From NCBI GenBank assembly GCA_027488855.1, contig JAIYAV010000095.1, forward strand, positions 19,645-83,644: a stretch of 64,000 nucleotides of DNA, in the 5' to 3' direction. The stretch is from Saprospiraceae bacterium (GTDB lineage Bacteria > Bacteroidota > Bacteroidia > Chitinophagales > Saprospiraceae). Shown one piece after another: positions 16,246 to 31,200 of this stretch (positions are counted from its first letter, which is position 1; every line of letters starts with the position of its first letter). The notes beneath the pieces are model-generated. The model was not told the origin of the DNA, did not search any database, and worked only from the letters and a program-made list of their open reading frames with translations. Position numbers and translations under genes: made by a program.

Positions 16246-19200
16246 TTAACGGTTCAACAGAATCATCTTCTTGGTATCGGTAAAGTCAGCGGTTTCGAGG
16301 GTGTAGTACAACACCCCGCTGGCTCTCAAATCAGCTTGCTTCAGGATCACCTTGTTTTCCCCTTTGACATAATTGCCCTCCAGGCGGTACACCAAACTTC
16401 CTTTGGTATCGCGGATGGTCAATGTGCCTTTGGCGGCCTTCGGCAGATAGAACCCGATGAGGGTTTCATCCTGGAAGGGGTTGGGCGTATTCTGGCGCAG
16501 TACAGCAAGGTCTTGAGTGACATCGGCACCAAAGCTGAGCTTGACACCGATGGACTCATTTTGCTTATCGTAAGCTTCGGCAGGAGTGAGGCGGCTGCTG
16601 ATGTTCAGCACTTCGCTCAATTTCACTCCCGTTTTGGCTTTCAATTTCAAGGTGAACAGTAACTCGTTGCCAGCGGCATTGAGGGTACTGCCGAGGTTCC
16701 AGCTGGTGGTGATGGCACCTTTGTCCTTGAAGATTCCAAAGTTATCCGCCTTGGCTATTCCGTACTCAATGCCTTCCAACTCAACGGCATTCAGGTCATA
16801 GTTCAGTGTGAACTGGTAACCCTGAATGTTTTGCAAGTCTTTGGCACGGATGGCAATATTGTATTGAGTGTTGGCCTTCATGGCTACTTCTTCCGCGTTC
16901 AACAGCATCGTGCGGTCGGTACGGATTTCGGTAGCAGCTAGACCAGTGGTGGTTGCGGCATTGCCATTGACATCACCCATTTTGACTGCGATGAAGTCGG
17001 CTTTGACATTACCAACCAGGTCATTGACATTGACTACCTCTGGATACTCAGCCGTGAATGGGTTTTGAGCATCTGGGAACTTGTAGGTCGCATCAATGAA
17101 TTTCCAGCTAGGTACATTGTTGAACTTGGTATCAATTTGCAGGATCAACTTGCGAATCTGGATCATGTCCAGGGTACTGATCGACTTGGAGTTGTTGACA
17201 TCAGCAGCAATCATGCGGTATGCGCCTTCCAGCGGCTTCACCCCTAGGATGTGCTTTTGAATCAAAACAAGGTCGAAAGTAGATACCCCGTTGAGGTGAT
17301 CCTTATCCAATTGAGCACTTACACTGAAGTCACTTCCTTTCACCAGCGAGTTGAAGGTGAAGGTACCTACTGCAGGAGTATTGTACTTCATGGTTGCGGC
17401 ACCACTCAGGTCGACTTGTACACCCAAGACTGGTTCAGCTTCGTCGGTGGTGATCAAACCAGAGATGCTACCCAGGTCTACATTGCCCGAACCACCGCAA
17501 ACTTTACGGTTGTCCTGTACTTCAATGTAGGTTACACAGAAGTCGTGGTTACCCGCATTGTCCCAGGCGTGCAATTCAACCAGGATGTTTTTGCCCGCGT
17601 CAGCACAAGTAAGCGGCAAGCTAGTCTGCGCCTCAAGCACTGGGCTACCCACCCGGTTGATGGAGTACTTGGTGACCAGTTTTGCACCTGCTGCATTGGT
17701 TTCGGTACCTTGGCCGTTGCAATCGTAGATTTTGGAAGCTACGAAGTCACTAGCCCACACGGTCATCATGCCAGCACCTGCGCCATTAGGCATCAATTCG
17801 GTACTCAAACCATTGATACAAATCGGAGCCGGAGCCTTACAGTCTTCGACGGTGAAAGGAATCCGAGTAGGCTCACTCAGGTTACCACACTCGTCACGAA
17901 CCACCACGATCAGGTCATGTTTGCCTTGTGGCAAGTTGCTGACGTTGATCTCGAACTGGCCACCCGCCAATGCTTTGGTACTCCAGCGAGGAGTAGCGTA
18001 GAAAATCATGCTGCCTGCATTCCGAGTTTGGAACGGAGCAATCATCAAGTATTGGGTTTCGAGGGTCACTTCGTTGCTGCAGTTGTCCTTACCTGTAACG
18101 ATCATTTTGATGTTGGCCAGGCAATCGCCACCTTCGCGGATGCAGAACTTGGCTGGATCAGCGGTTACGACTGGTTTCACTTCGTCGTATACCTTGATGA
18201 TCTGGGTATACATGAAGGAGTGGTAGAACTCACCCACGGGCAAACCATAAGGATTGTCGCGGAAAGCATCTGCGCAGAATGGAGGCACAAAGGCTTCATC
18301 GTTACCAGAAAGCACTTTGCCATCACTGAGTGTAATTGTTGGGACTTCATCCACAGTCTCGTCCAAAGACAGGTAGAACTCTTCACGTTGGTTTCTGTCT
18401 TTGTCGCGCACCAGCACATAGATTGGCTTTTTGCCGTATTCGTTGTAAGCACGATCAACCACATAAACGCTGCCTTGCTGCATTGGATCACCACAACGAT
18501 CATCGTAAGCACACCAGTCGATGACGGTGTAGGTACGGAAGATTTTGTAGCACTCTGTATCAGAAGCATCGTAGCGCTTATCACTAACGTTGACTGCGAG
18601 GATGTCACAACCCAACTCTTTAACGAAGGCGGTATCGATCACAGGTACTTTGCAGTCGCGTTGATCTACGTCTTTAGGGAAGCAGATGTTGTATTCGCGA
18701 ACCGGTAGCACCCGGATGATTTGTTTGCAAGTCGTGGTGATTGGTCCCTTCGCCGTTTGTTTGGTCAATACCCAAATCCGCTCAATGGTACCAGCGCCAC
18801 ACTTCAAGCGTTTCACCGTACTGTATGCGGTATCTGCTTGGATACAAACTGCACCGCTGTTGATGATGACATCACCAAACACTCTGGCTGATTTTACTCT
18901 ATCGTCAATAAACTCGAGGTTCTTATCATTGCAATAGATGCTAACTTCCCAAGGAGCAAGACATTGAATTGGCGTTTTGTCGTCCACTTGGATGTTGTTC
19001 CAGCAGTAGTTGCGGTTGCCAAATTTGTCCTGAGCCCAAAGTTCAACCATCAGCGCACTTCCATCACAGCAGAAGAACGGAATGGTATCCATCAATGGCG
19101 TCATGATCATGCCCGATCCATTACCAGCCGCTGGTGGGTTCTTCGTGAAGTATTCACCAATGGTAAAGTATTCTTCGATTTGCGGAGTGCCGTTGCTATT

Positions 19201-22200
19201 GAGGTCGATGTAATCGTAATCGTCGGCTTTGCCATTTTTATTCAGGTCAAGCAGCCCTTTAGAAGGATCATAAGGATCAAGCTTGCCATTCTTATTGGCG
19301 TCGACCACCCGTGGGAATTTCAATATAGTCGCAACACAGGCATCGCTTACCGGACGGCGTACTTTTACCCACATCAACTTACAGTTGTCCCAGCTCCCTT
19401 CATCCAGGTCTTTGGCTGCAACAAATCCGTTACCCTGATTATCGAGGGTAATGTTCAATTTGTCGTCGCACTTCGCTACTGGTGAAATCTTGTCGACGAT
19501 ACGGATAGGCAGCCAAACCAGGCTATCCTGATAACATGCATCGTAAACCCGTACTTCTACGAACCAGTCGCCCTGGATTGGCACTCCAGATACGGTGTAA
19601 CCTTTCGTACAGTCACCAGTTACTTTTACACCTGGATCAGTTTTCAGTACGAATACACCTGTGGGCCGCTCATCCAAGTCAAGGATGGCTACACGTTCAA
19701 CTACGCGGATTTCGTAGCACCAATCGCTTTGCTCAATTACATTGAAGCTGGAGCGGTTGAATACAAATCCACCTGTACAATCCATTGGGCCAGTAGAGTA
19801 TTCCAGTACGTCATCTGGATCGTAAGTTGCAGTAGCTGTTTTTGGATTGGCTTGAGGGGCACCAGTATAGGCACCTACCTTACCATCTTTATCAACATCC
19901 AGTGCAGTAATGATTGGTCTTTCGCTGTCACCTACGATGATGGTTTGTTGCCAGGTATAGCGGCCACTATTCCAGTTACTTTCAGCGTAGCAATCGTTGC
20001 CGGTTGCTGGCTGGATCAAGTAGTTTGGATAGGCAGTTCCGGTTCCATAGCACCAGTCGAAGATTGACCAGGTACGGATGATCTTCTTGCCACACAAGCC
20101 TTGGCCAGTAGCGAAGGAAACTTCATCCGTGTAGTTGAAGGCAAAACCACAGTAGTCTTTACCAGTGATGAAAACCTTCTTACCGGCACCGTTGATGTAG
20201 TAAGGCACACTCTCAGCGATGTTGTATTTTTTACCTGCCAAATCAGCGGGTAGAATCAAATTATCACCTTTCGCTTTGTCATTCGGCACCTCTATCTTAC
20301 ACAAAGGCAATTTGATGACCGGACGATAGATGTTGATCAACTGGCTGCAATTTGCCTTGTTGCCCATCAAATCTATGAAACTGAAGGTACGGCGAATCTG
20401 AGCGTAAAGGTATCCTTGAGCAGCAGATGCGTTGCAATCAGCAAAGTACTGAATTTCGTCCTTAACGTTCTCCAGTCTTGGCGCACCACAAGCATCCGTA
20501 GCCGTAGCCTTACCTGTATAGTAAGCATACAAGCTGTCATTCGAGGATCTGGCCACGTTGTAGATGCTGTCCACATCTGAGCATACAAAAGTGTAGGTAC
20601 CAACGATCTGGTTCTTCGAGTTCAACTTGCGGGAAGTATTCGGCGGACAAGTCACTACTGGTGGAATCTTGTCTACAAAGGTGATTGGGCCCCAGATTAT
20701 ATTACAATGGTTGGCGACACTTCTCACTTTGTAAATCAAGGTACGATCACGGTATTTCTTCACGTCAAATGGAACCCGATCTACCGAAGCCCAAAGGGTT
20801 TCTTCTGTCCACTTGTCCTGAATGATTACCCGGTAGTAACTACCCATTGGGTATTTGTCAAAACCACAAGCTGCGATGAAATTGGGCACCAGCAAATCTG
20901 CATTTACTACAGCTTCACAGTTGGCATCCAATGCAATTTGGAATTCTTTGTAACCGCTGTTCCACTTCGTCTTGATCCAGCAAGAGTCGTTCATGATGGC
21001 TTTGTCATCCTCATCCAAATACTTATCCCGACCAGTTACGTTTGGTGAAACGAAAGGTGGTCTGTAGTCCCCTTTCAATCCACGATCAGCAACCATACCC
21101 TCGAAGAGGATACCGTCACCACCAGCAGGATAGGTCAAACCAGCCATTGGCATTGGATCGTCGTACTCGTCAGTAGAGTCGAATACTACGATAGATTTGC
21201 CAAAGCGTGGGTGGAAGAAGCGGAAGTCAGTCAATGGCCGCTTGTTGCCATTTGATTTGTCGAAACCAATTGCACGTGCAGTCACAGAGGCAGACAACAT
21301 CCATGGATAAGCCGCATTCTTGGTTGGGTCAATTTCGAATTCAATTTGTACGCACAAGATTGAATCACCACGCAGCAAGAAGTTGGCATTTTCAGAAGTT
21401 GGCAACAACAACTTGGTATCAGTAGTACCATTGTAGTTGGGGTTGACCCTCAGCAAGTCCTTCGGCTTAGCGTTAACCGCAGATTTGAAGTTAACCAGTG
21501 AAGATTTTCTGATCTTCTGATGTGGCAAATTGGTCACAAACGCACTATCAACAATGGTCACAATTGGCTTGGAAGCCGTGTACAATGCTGGGCCATATGC
21601 ATTCAACAGGTTGAAGAACATCTGGAAGCTATCGAGTGGCACTTCTTGTGGGTTTTTTACACACAAGTGCGTAATTACGTTGAAGTTGCCGCAAATCTGG
21701 CTGGTTGGGAAGTTCACCCCAACGATGTCCATACTTGCTTCTACGTTTGGCTCGTCAACCCAACCAAAGTCTACCGTCTTGTCCCACTGATTGTCAGGGA
21801 AGAAGGCTGGAGTAAATGGATTGGCATTGTCGTCAGCGTCACGTTTGCCGTTTTCAATGGCATCATTGGCCCGCAATTCGGCACCAGAACCACCTTCACG
21901 TGCATCATTGATCGGGTTCGGCGCGGCGAACAGCGGACGATCATTGACACAAACTTCAGGTTGGCGGCTGTTGCCATCGGTGATTTTGACAAAAGCACCA
22001 GGGCCACGACTTGTACCACCAACGCCAGAGGTTCTGCCATCGCTATCCTGGCCATCGCTTACTCCTGGGTTGTCCTGGAGGGTCACCACCCGGTGTTTCG
22101 GCCAGGCATTCACAAAGCTCGCACTGTCGGTTGCGAAGTATTTCATTGGCAACACGTAGTAGACACCAGGGATCAAACCGCGGAAGGAATACAATCCGCT

Positions 22201-25200
22201 GTCAGCTGCTGGAGAAATACCAGTTTTTACCAGTGCACCAGGAGCATAAGTACCCACTCCCGGAGGAGCAATGGTACGGTTGTACAAGATATCCGTTACA
22301 GTACCCAATGAAGCGAGGCTGGTCTGGTAACCCACGGTGTCAAATGCACCGGTAGTACCATTTACACCACCCCAAATCAGTACAAGGTGCAACGAGTCTA
22401 CCACATCTTCGCGGGTATCCTGATCACCAAACACATCGTGATCAAACCAAGCTAGGTTGCCAATTTTGCCCACTGGAATCGCGTAATCTTCCACTTCCCC
22501 TTGTGGGTATGGGTATCTTCCGGTATTGCCAGCAGCATCAGTCCAGTTGGCAGGAGGCGCCAAGATTGGGCCCAATGGCAAGTTATTTTCAAATGACTTC
22601 ACATAAGGTGACACAGTCATGTGGAAAATATTGTTGTCGGTGCCCAAACCATTCGGGAATGAAGTGGGGAACTGTGCTGCATAGTTGGTCCAACCCAGGC
22701 GGAAACGCATGAAGATGGTACCAGAGTCGAATACAGCGGTAGTTGGTACTCGGAAGGCCAGGATGGTACTGTCTACACCATTGGTACCTGTAGCAGGCAA
22801 AGTAGCCGTGCGGGTAGGTGCACCGAGTGCTGGTACCAAATTGGTCGAGAACGGTGCAGTTGTAGAAACAGATTGGTGCGTAAATTCAAGCTTTTCAGCT
22901 GGAAGATCCATCACACCGTTGCCGTTCCAGTCCATAAAGCCATCGAGGTACGCAGTTTTGTTGACATAGCCACCATTGGTGGTATCCTGCGAAGTATAGT
23001 TGACTTTGATGTAGGCGTATTCACCGGGGAGCAGTGGAGAAAGCAGGCGAACACCTGTTTCATCATCCACAGTTACACCTTTTTTGAAGGCACCCTGGTC
23101 GTCGTCATCACCACCGGCTTTGCTGCCTGCATCTGCATCTGGCTTGCCGTTTAGTTCACCATCTACACCTTTACCCAAGTAGAGGCGAGGCTGGATGGCG
23201 TGGCGTGGGCCAAATTTACCACTGAACAAGGCGTTCATCGAATCGCGCAGGGTCAGGTATTTTGAACCAGGCAGAATAGCGGTGATCGGCAGATCGCCAT
23301 AATCAAATCCAGTGTAACCAAAGTCGCGGGTTTCGTCGTATTGGTTGTCCGGGAAGTTGTTCAATGCATCAGCAGAAGGTGGTCGATTGTTACCAGCCAC
23401 TAAACCACCCACATCATTGCGTGGTGCATTTTCATCCAGACACAACATCATCGGGTTGGTGATGGTGAAGGTGTCGGTAGTAATGCGGTTGTCAATCAAC
23501 AGGTCGTCGCCATTGCTATTGTCATCAATGCAAGAATCGTCAGACAGATCAGGATTGTTGAACGTAGCGGTCATTCCTGCCGGGTCAGACACGATGATTT
23601 GGTAAACCGGGTTGGGAATACCAGAAGGATCAACATTGCCAATCAAGCCACAGAAGTAGTAGCGGCCATTGGCATCAGTGGTATCGTGATAAGTATATTC
23701 GTAAAGGTCACCAGTATTCAATTTGCCATCCAAACCAGCGAATTGCAGTTTGATTGGAACATTTTTGATGCCTGGTTCGAGTACATCCTGATAGCCATCA
23801 TAATCGCGGTCTTCAAAGACGGTGTTACCCACTTTGGACAACGAAATGAAGTAATCTTCTACCTCACCGTAAGGAATAATGCCACCAGGAACCTGAGTTG
23901 TGCCTGCACCCGGTTGAGGATCAGGGAAGTTGAGGTTTGGTGCCAAAATGCCGTTTGGTCCGAGGCGTGGATCGAAGCTAATGCGGAAACGAGACAAAAT
24001 ATTGCCATTGTTGTAAGCCACATTCGCAGGAACTTTGAAGCTCAAGCGTACCGAATCACCCACAAACTTCAAGAAGCTCATCTCCAGTTTAACCGCCTGG
24101 GTATTGGCTTCCAATACGATTGGGTTGCCATTCAGGTGGGTGAAAATGATGTGTTCGTTGGAATCAATTTTGCCAGCGCCGTCATCAAAGTTACCGTCGC
24201 CGTTCCAGTCAAACCAAGCGTGCAGGTATGCATCCGGGCCGTCCAGGTTGATTTTGGCGTGGTACTTTACGGTAATTTGAGCCTCATAACCAGCAATCAT
24301 TGGCGTCACAAAGCGGATACCATCTTCATCATCACCACAAGCATTGGCAGCATTGTGGAATGGCCAACGGCGACCTTGTGAAGGATCGTATGGGAAGTTG
24401 GGATAATTGCTAAAGTCCGCAATTGGATCATCTCCCAAGCTATCACGACCTGGTTTGAATTCAGCACCAGCATCCTGATCAGGTTGTCCCAGCCATTCTA
24501 CATCCTGGCAGTTACCCAAACGTAGATCTGGAGTAACGATGTGCTTTGGACCTTCTGGTTTGGTACCGTTTTCAGTGGTAATGAAGTTGGTATTGGAAGG
24601 ATCACCAGCTGGAATGTTAGTGCTTTCAGCTAGGTCGCCCAAATCCAAACCGACATAACCAAAGTCGATGCGTTGTTCTACCCGCTCATCTGGTAATCCA
24701 TCAACTGCGTTTGGATCGAGCAGTTGGGGGTTGCTTTGATCGAGGATACCTTCTTCGTCAGTGCCAATTTGGTCAATCTTGAGCTTGAACATTTGGCTCT
24801 TCGACTGTCTGCGGTCGCCACTTAGATACGCCCAAGGATTTTTAAGCGGTTTGCCATCGCTATCGAGATCTTCTTCGGTTACATTTTTAATGTAGTCAAA
24901 ACGAGTAGGCGTAAGGCCAAAAGTATCGATAGCGATGATCTGGTAAACACCTTCAATCATACCCGTAAAGCCGTACAAACCTTTAGCATCGGTATAGGTC
25001 TGCAAGACTGAATCCTGGATGAAGTCTCGGGATGTACTTCCATCTATAAGCGGTGTATTTGGGTTCTGAGCAGTGTTTTGTGTAACGGAGTCACAACGAC
25101 CAGTGATTGGATCTACCCCACCAAAGCGCAATACTACGCGGACATTCTGGATGCCCAGGTTGATTTCCTCCGCATCTTGCAAGCCGTTGTTGTTGCGGTC

Positions 25201-28200
25201 TTCCCACACGAGGTTGCCCAGTCGGAAGATTGGCAGGAAGTAATCTTCTACTTCACCGTCGGCAGCTGAGCCATTGGGCTTAGGTGCAGCGTTGAATGGT
25301 ACATCCGTGGTGAATCGGAAGCGGAAATAAACTTTGCCGCCCGCAAAAGTAGCATTGGCCGGTACGTCGAAATTGACGACTTGACCGATTACTGTAGTTG
25401 TAGGGGCAACTTTTACACTGTCAACATATTCCAGAATGCCGTCGCTATTCCAGTCTGCCCAAATGTGTAGATGAGCTGTATCAAGGGTATTGTTGGTTCC
25501 GCTGAAAGACAATTGAGCAGTACTTCCAGGTACCAATGGCCCCAGGAAGATGATGCCGTCTTCGTCATCTGGAATTTGGTTGTTGTCATCACCAGTAGCG
25601 CGTTCGGTGGGTTGTCCGTCAGCCTCAGTGTCGATCACTTTACCAATGAATACGAGTGGAGTCACTGGAACCCCATGACGAGGACCATTGTATACCCGGC
25701 GGGTTTGGTAATCGTTGTTGCCAGTGCCAGCAGTAGCATCAGGTAAGTCGCCGTATTCTGCACCGCGCAATTCAACCATGAAGTCTTCCACTTCACCATC
25801 GGGTGCCTGACCGTAAGCGTTCAGGATGTTCCCGGAAGTAATACGGATACGGACGCCAATGGAATCAGAAGTAGCAATATTAGGAATGCGAATACCCAGG
25901 TTGATGTTCCCCGTAAAGTTGGCGGATACAGGGCGCTGATAAGTCTCTGTAACCCCATTGAATTGACCGTCGCCATTCCAGTCAATAAAGGCCCAGAGAG
26001 TGGCCGTTTTACCCGTATAATTGTTGGTAACAGGTATACGGAACACAGTACTATCCGTAGCAATGAGCGGATAAGGCAGTAAGGTAACTGGATTCAAGAA
26101 GTTGTTGGGACTCAAATCCTCGTCATCAAACGTATTGGTATCATCACCCGTAGCAGGCTGGTTAGGCTGGCCTTCCAATTCAGGATCGGGAGGCGTTGCA
26201 CCGATGTACAGTGCATGTAATGTATCCAGCACAGGGGTGGTGACGATAATAGGCACGATTTTGTGGCTTGGGCCAGGCTGGCCACCTTGCTTGTCAGTAA
26301 TGTAGCGTGGCTCGGCCAAATCACCCCAGTCGTAACCTACAATGGTTACATAGGTATCTTCTACTTCACCGAGGATGTCGGTAGTAACCCCTTGAACAGG
26401 GCCAGTAGATAGCTGCACAGCTACACTTTCATTACTCAAACGGAAACGGGTAGCAACCCGCTCAGGTAGCGGATTCGGTAAAACGGGAACGTTGAAGATC
26501 ACGTTATAATAACCACTTCCCCCAGCTGGAATGGTAATTGGGCCAGATTTTTGATTGGGCGAAGCGTCCTCAAAAGAACCATCATCATTCCAATCTGCAA
26601 AACCCATCAGGTAAGCATTGGCCGTCGTATTGTTGGTAACAAATACTTTAAATACTGCTGGTTTTCCACGAATGATCGAGTCAGGTTGAGTGACACCATC
26701 TTCGTCGTCGATGCCATTGATGTCATCACCGAAAGCATTCGCTTGGGGTTGCCCATCTGCTTCGGCATCAATCGTATTGCCGATTTTTAACCTGTTGTCA
26801 ATGCGGTGGCGTGGACCACGTGAGCCATTGATGTTGTATATCGTTTCGTAGTTGCCTGTTCCTGTACCAGCCGCAACGTCTGGGAGGTCACCATAATCGA
26901 AACCAGCTACACCTTGCAACATATAATCTTCAACTTCACCGTCAGGTGCTGGGCCATAAGCATCGAATACTGCGCCAGAGGTCATACGTACGCGCACGCC
27001 GATGTTGCCAGTAGCGAAGATTGGAATAGCCAAATTGAAAACGACAGTATGCGTACCGGAGTCAACGGTAGTAGAGTAACGCTCGGTTGAATTTTCAAAA
27101 ACACCATTGTTGTTCCAGTCTACAAAAACGATCACATTAGCAACGGTATCGAGGTTGTTGGTTACTGGGAAGGTCATGGTGATGCTGTTGCCCGCAATCA
27201 GAGAGTCGGCAGTAGCAGCATTGGTAAACCAACCACGGTTGATGTTTTCATCATTGATGTTGTTGTTATCGTCACCTTCTGCCAATACGGATGGGAATGC
27301 ATCACCTTCTGCATCAGGAGGAGTAGTGCCAATGAACATGGCTGGTTGAATATTGGTAACCGTTGGGCGTGGATCAATGTCCAATGAATCCATACCGTGG
27401 CTAGGGCCTACTAAACCGCCTGCTAAATCAGTGGCAAACTTAGGCTCTGGCAAGTCGCCAAAGTCACGCATGGTATAAGTGATACAAAGCGTGTGCTCAG
27501 CGGAAGGAGCAAATACAATCCCGTGGAACTGGTAAACTGGCAGATCAAAATCAGTACCCGAAAGTCTCAAGCCCAAGCGCAAAACGCCATCCTGAGCCAA
27601 ACGGGTTTGTGCATCAGCCACCCCTTGAGCACCAAGGTTGGTATATTGTCCGGTAGCGTCTGCTCCAATGGTAAAGTCATTGTATTTGGCTCCGCCCAAA
27701 TCATCAAAAATATTGGGATCAAACCCAATGAAATTGCCATAATATTTTGGAGCAACATCGGTAATGTCGAACTGGATGTCACCAGTAGCACTCAGGCTAC
27801 CATGTACAACATCCACATCACAAACCGCCTGGAAACCACCAGTCAAGGATTTGGGACGGTATTCGATCTTTTCAATGGTAGCATTTTTGGGCACATAGCT
27901 GGAAATGTCAAATTGAACATAACCCCGCATTTCAACCCTTTCGTTGTTGAAAGGATCTGTTTTGGTTTGGCGGATGCGGCCTACAGCAATTGAGCCCACT
28001 GATTCGTCAACGAGGTTATCACTCGCGCATACATCCTCATAAGCCTGTTGGAAATAACCACCTGCTACCCCAGGAATGTCACACTTAACGGTTTTGAGTC
28101 CGATGGTAGAGGTGACGTCTGGTGGGGGTGGGCCCAACAATGGGCAAGAAAGTACCACATTGGATTGGCAACCTGCCATGGAAGTAACCGAAATATTGGT

Positions 28201-31200
28201 ATAGTTACCTACCCCCAAGGCAGGGATGGTATAACCAGTAGGTGCAGCGAGTTGGGCATACGTTAAACCAGAAACCTGAACTATAGTAACTCCATCTGGC
28301 AGTGTGTATTGAAGGAGATATGGCGCGCTACCTGGATCACTGCTCATCTTAATGGTAATCGACCCATCTGTAGAACTCGCCGTAGTGGGTTCTACTTTGG
28401 AGTGGGTGATTTGAGGGCTGAGGTTCACCGTATATGACACTGGCGTCAGCGCTGCCGAATTACACAGCGTGACCGTATTGCGCTTGCGGACATACAGGGT
28501 GCCACTTGCACTTGGGGGTGTCGCAGGTGAATAGGAGCTGGTAAGGGAAAACGCTGGATTGGCCGGAACCGTTCCCGCAGGGTCGGTGTACCACATGTAC
28601 CGCTCATTGGCACCCAGCACTGAAGTGAGTGTGACCACGATATTGGCACCTTGGCAAACCTGCGGTACGGCATTCGCCGTGACTGTACTTGGCGCAGGCG
28701 GATCCAGTACCGTTATGGTTACGACGTTGGAATTGCAACTATCGACTTGCCCTGGGGCCACAATCAAGCTAGATACAGAAAGGCTGTAATTGCCTGCTGC
28801 AATCAGACTGATCAAAATTTGCCCAGTGGCGCTGGTGGTTACCGTATCGCTGGATTTAGGGATGGCCGACGCTGCGGATGGTCCCGTGAAATTCAGTTGA
28901 TATTTGGTATTGGCCACCAAACCAGAAAGGGTAATCGTACCATTGCTGCCGCCACACTGAGTGGGGTCAACCTTGGTCACCGAGGTGATATTCGGTGGTA
29001 TATCCGCGACCTGCGCCTGGCTGCTGGTCAGAAAACAGGTGTTGTTCTGTACCTTGACCTGAAAGCGACACCAGGAATCAGCAGGGGTGACCGGATTGAC
29101 CGAAAAAGTATTGGTGTTACCCAAATTGTCTGTTAAAGTGAACGTATTGGTACCTACTCCACCCAGGGTGGCCAGGAATACGTCGTTATCGGTAGTGCTC
29201 ACCCCATCTGGCTCTGCTACCAGAGCATTGATGACATTACTGGCCAAGCCTACCGTAATGGTGGTAAAATAATCGCCATTGGGGGTGTTTTTTACACCTA
29301 GGTTGCTTACACTAAGGCCCTTGGTGGTACCTACGTAAATAAGGTTGTTGGAAACGCCGATTGCGGTGATGCCATCATCCGCAAGTCCACTGTTAAATGC
29401 GGTGTAGGTCGTCCAGTCAATTCCACCATTGGTTGAAATGGCCAGGCCATTGTCGGTACCGGCATAAATGACTCCATCTTTGGCAAAAACGGCAGTGACA
29501 TTCATACTGGGCAACAAACCAGCACCGGCACCAACGGTGACGGGGAAACTAAACCCATCATCATAGGATATCTTTAAACCATTGGCTGTGCCGACGTAAA
29601 TGGTAGATCCAGAGATGAAAATGGACGAAACCGGATCAGTAAAAATGGTGGAAAAAGCACCACCACTATTGACACTTCGCGACAAGCCGTTGGAAGTTCC
29701 TGCAAAGACAATTGCCCCACCGGGCTGTGCGGCGGAAACATTTACATTTAATACCGGAATTCCATCACCAGTATCAAAAATTGTGCCTGGGTTTGCACTA
29801 AACGTACCGCCATTGTCAGAGGAAAGATAGATACCCTGACTGGTCGAAGCATATACCCTGGGCCCTTCGACATACACGTGCTTGACCAAAAGGGTGCCCA
29901 GTTCAGTCTCCGTAAAAGTCACCCCGCCATCGCGAGAAATCGAGATGCCATTTCCGGTTCCGACGTATACATTATTGCCATTTTTAGCAATGCTAAAAGA
30001 AGTAGGAGTAGCTGGATTGCCTAAACCCGCAGTGATGTTTTTAAATGGAGGCGAGCATATCTTTTGCCAGGCATAGCTGTTCCAGCCGGAATTGGTAGAT
30101 AAGTTTAACGCGCTGCCAGTACAAACGAATTGGCTGAGTGGGTCAGTAAAATTGGGACGAATACTAGGAATGGTATAAGGCCCATATTCACAACCATCGA
30201 GTGGCCCATTGGAGGCGTGGATGCGGATTTTATACCCGGTTCCACCTACATCGTAAGGGATAACGGCCAGGATGCTGCCGCTTTTAGCCGCACTGACCAA
30301 ACGGCCGATAGTAATCGTATTATTAGGTGACAAAAGGGTATTTGCTGCGAAATTAGTATTACTCAGTTGTATGGTATAAGTGTTGGGTGCATTGATGACT
30401 TCAGCATTATTGAAGATATAAGTCAGGTCAAGCAACTCCCCTTGGCAATAAATGGAGTTCGCGGGCTTCATGGTCATCAACCGGCCACTGCGTACCTCAA
30501 AATTCCCGGATTCAAGGCTGAAAACATCTGCTGGATCTGTCGACCTGATCCTCAATTTATAGGTACCAGTACGAACATCAGGAATATTGCCATTGATGGT
30601 ACCGTTACCCGTAGCGCCTACCGAAGCAAAAGTAGTCCAGGTGTTACCAGGGCTAGGGCTGATCTGCAATTGGAATTGGTTGGGTCCATTAAATGGGCAA
30701 TTGACGGTATAGGGTACTGAAATCGGATCGCCCACACAGAATGGCCCCAGGGGGTTTGGATAATTGGCAGTAATCAACAGCCCAAAAGTGAGGTTGCCAT
30801 TGGCGTTTGGACCGCCGTTGACAACTGCGTTTGGCGCGATTTTCAGCACCCTGATCCGGTATTGGAAACTGTAGGGCAAACCTGCCGGAACGGTGGTATT
30901 GATGGTCAGCGGCGAAATGGCGGCTTTATTCGACCCCACTTGACTCACTATCGTTCCCAGGTTGGTTGTACCGGCGCCAAAGCCACCAGAGGAGTTACTC
31001 AACTGTGCTTGATAGGTGATGTTTTGAGGGCCGGTATTGTTTCCAGCGAAGTTACCCAAGCAGGCTGCTGGTAAACAGAATGTGTCCACCGTAAACGGAA
31101 TCGCAATCGCGGCACCCGGACAGTACTGGGTTGGATTGATGCTTCCAGTGGAGATGGTTTGAGCCTGGAGGCTGTTGAATAGGAAGCTGATCCCAAACAA

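Noticed and set aside
17251..18708. Plus-strand open frame of 485 codons opposite the giant gene, with several similar ones
   Set aside because: The minus-strand protein here has clear domains; the antisense frames show no signal, motif or start context.
22480..27475. Possible CRISPR or DNA satellite in the repeated region
   Set aside because: The repeats are diverged, hundreds of bases long and in frame, so they are protein modules.
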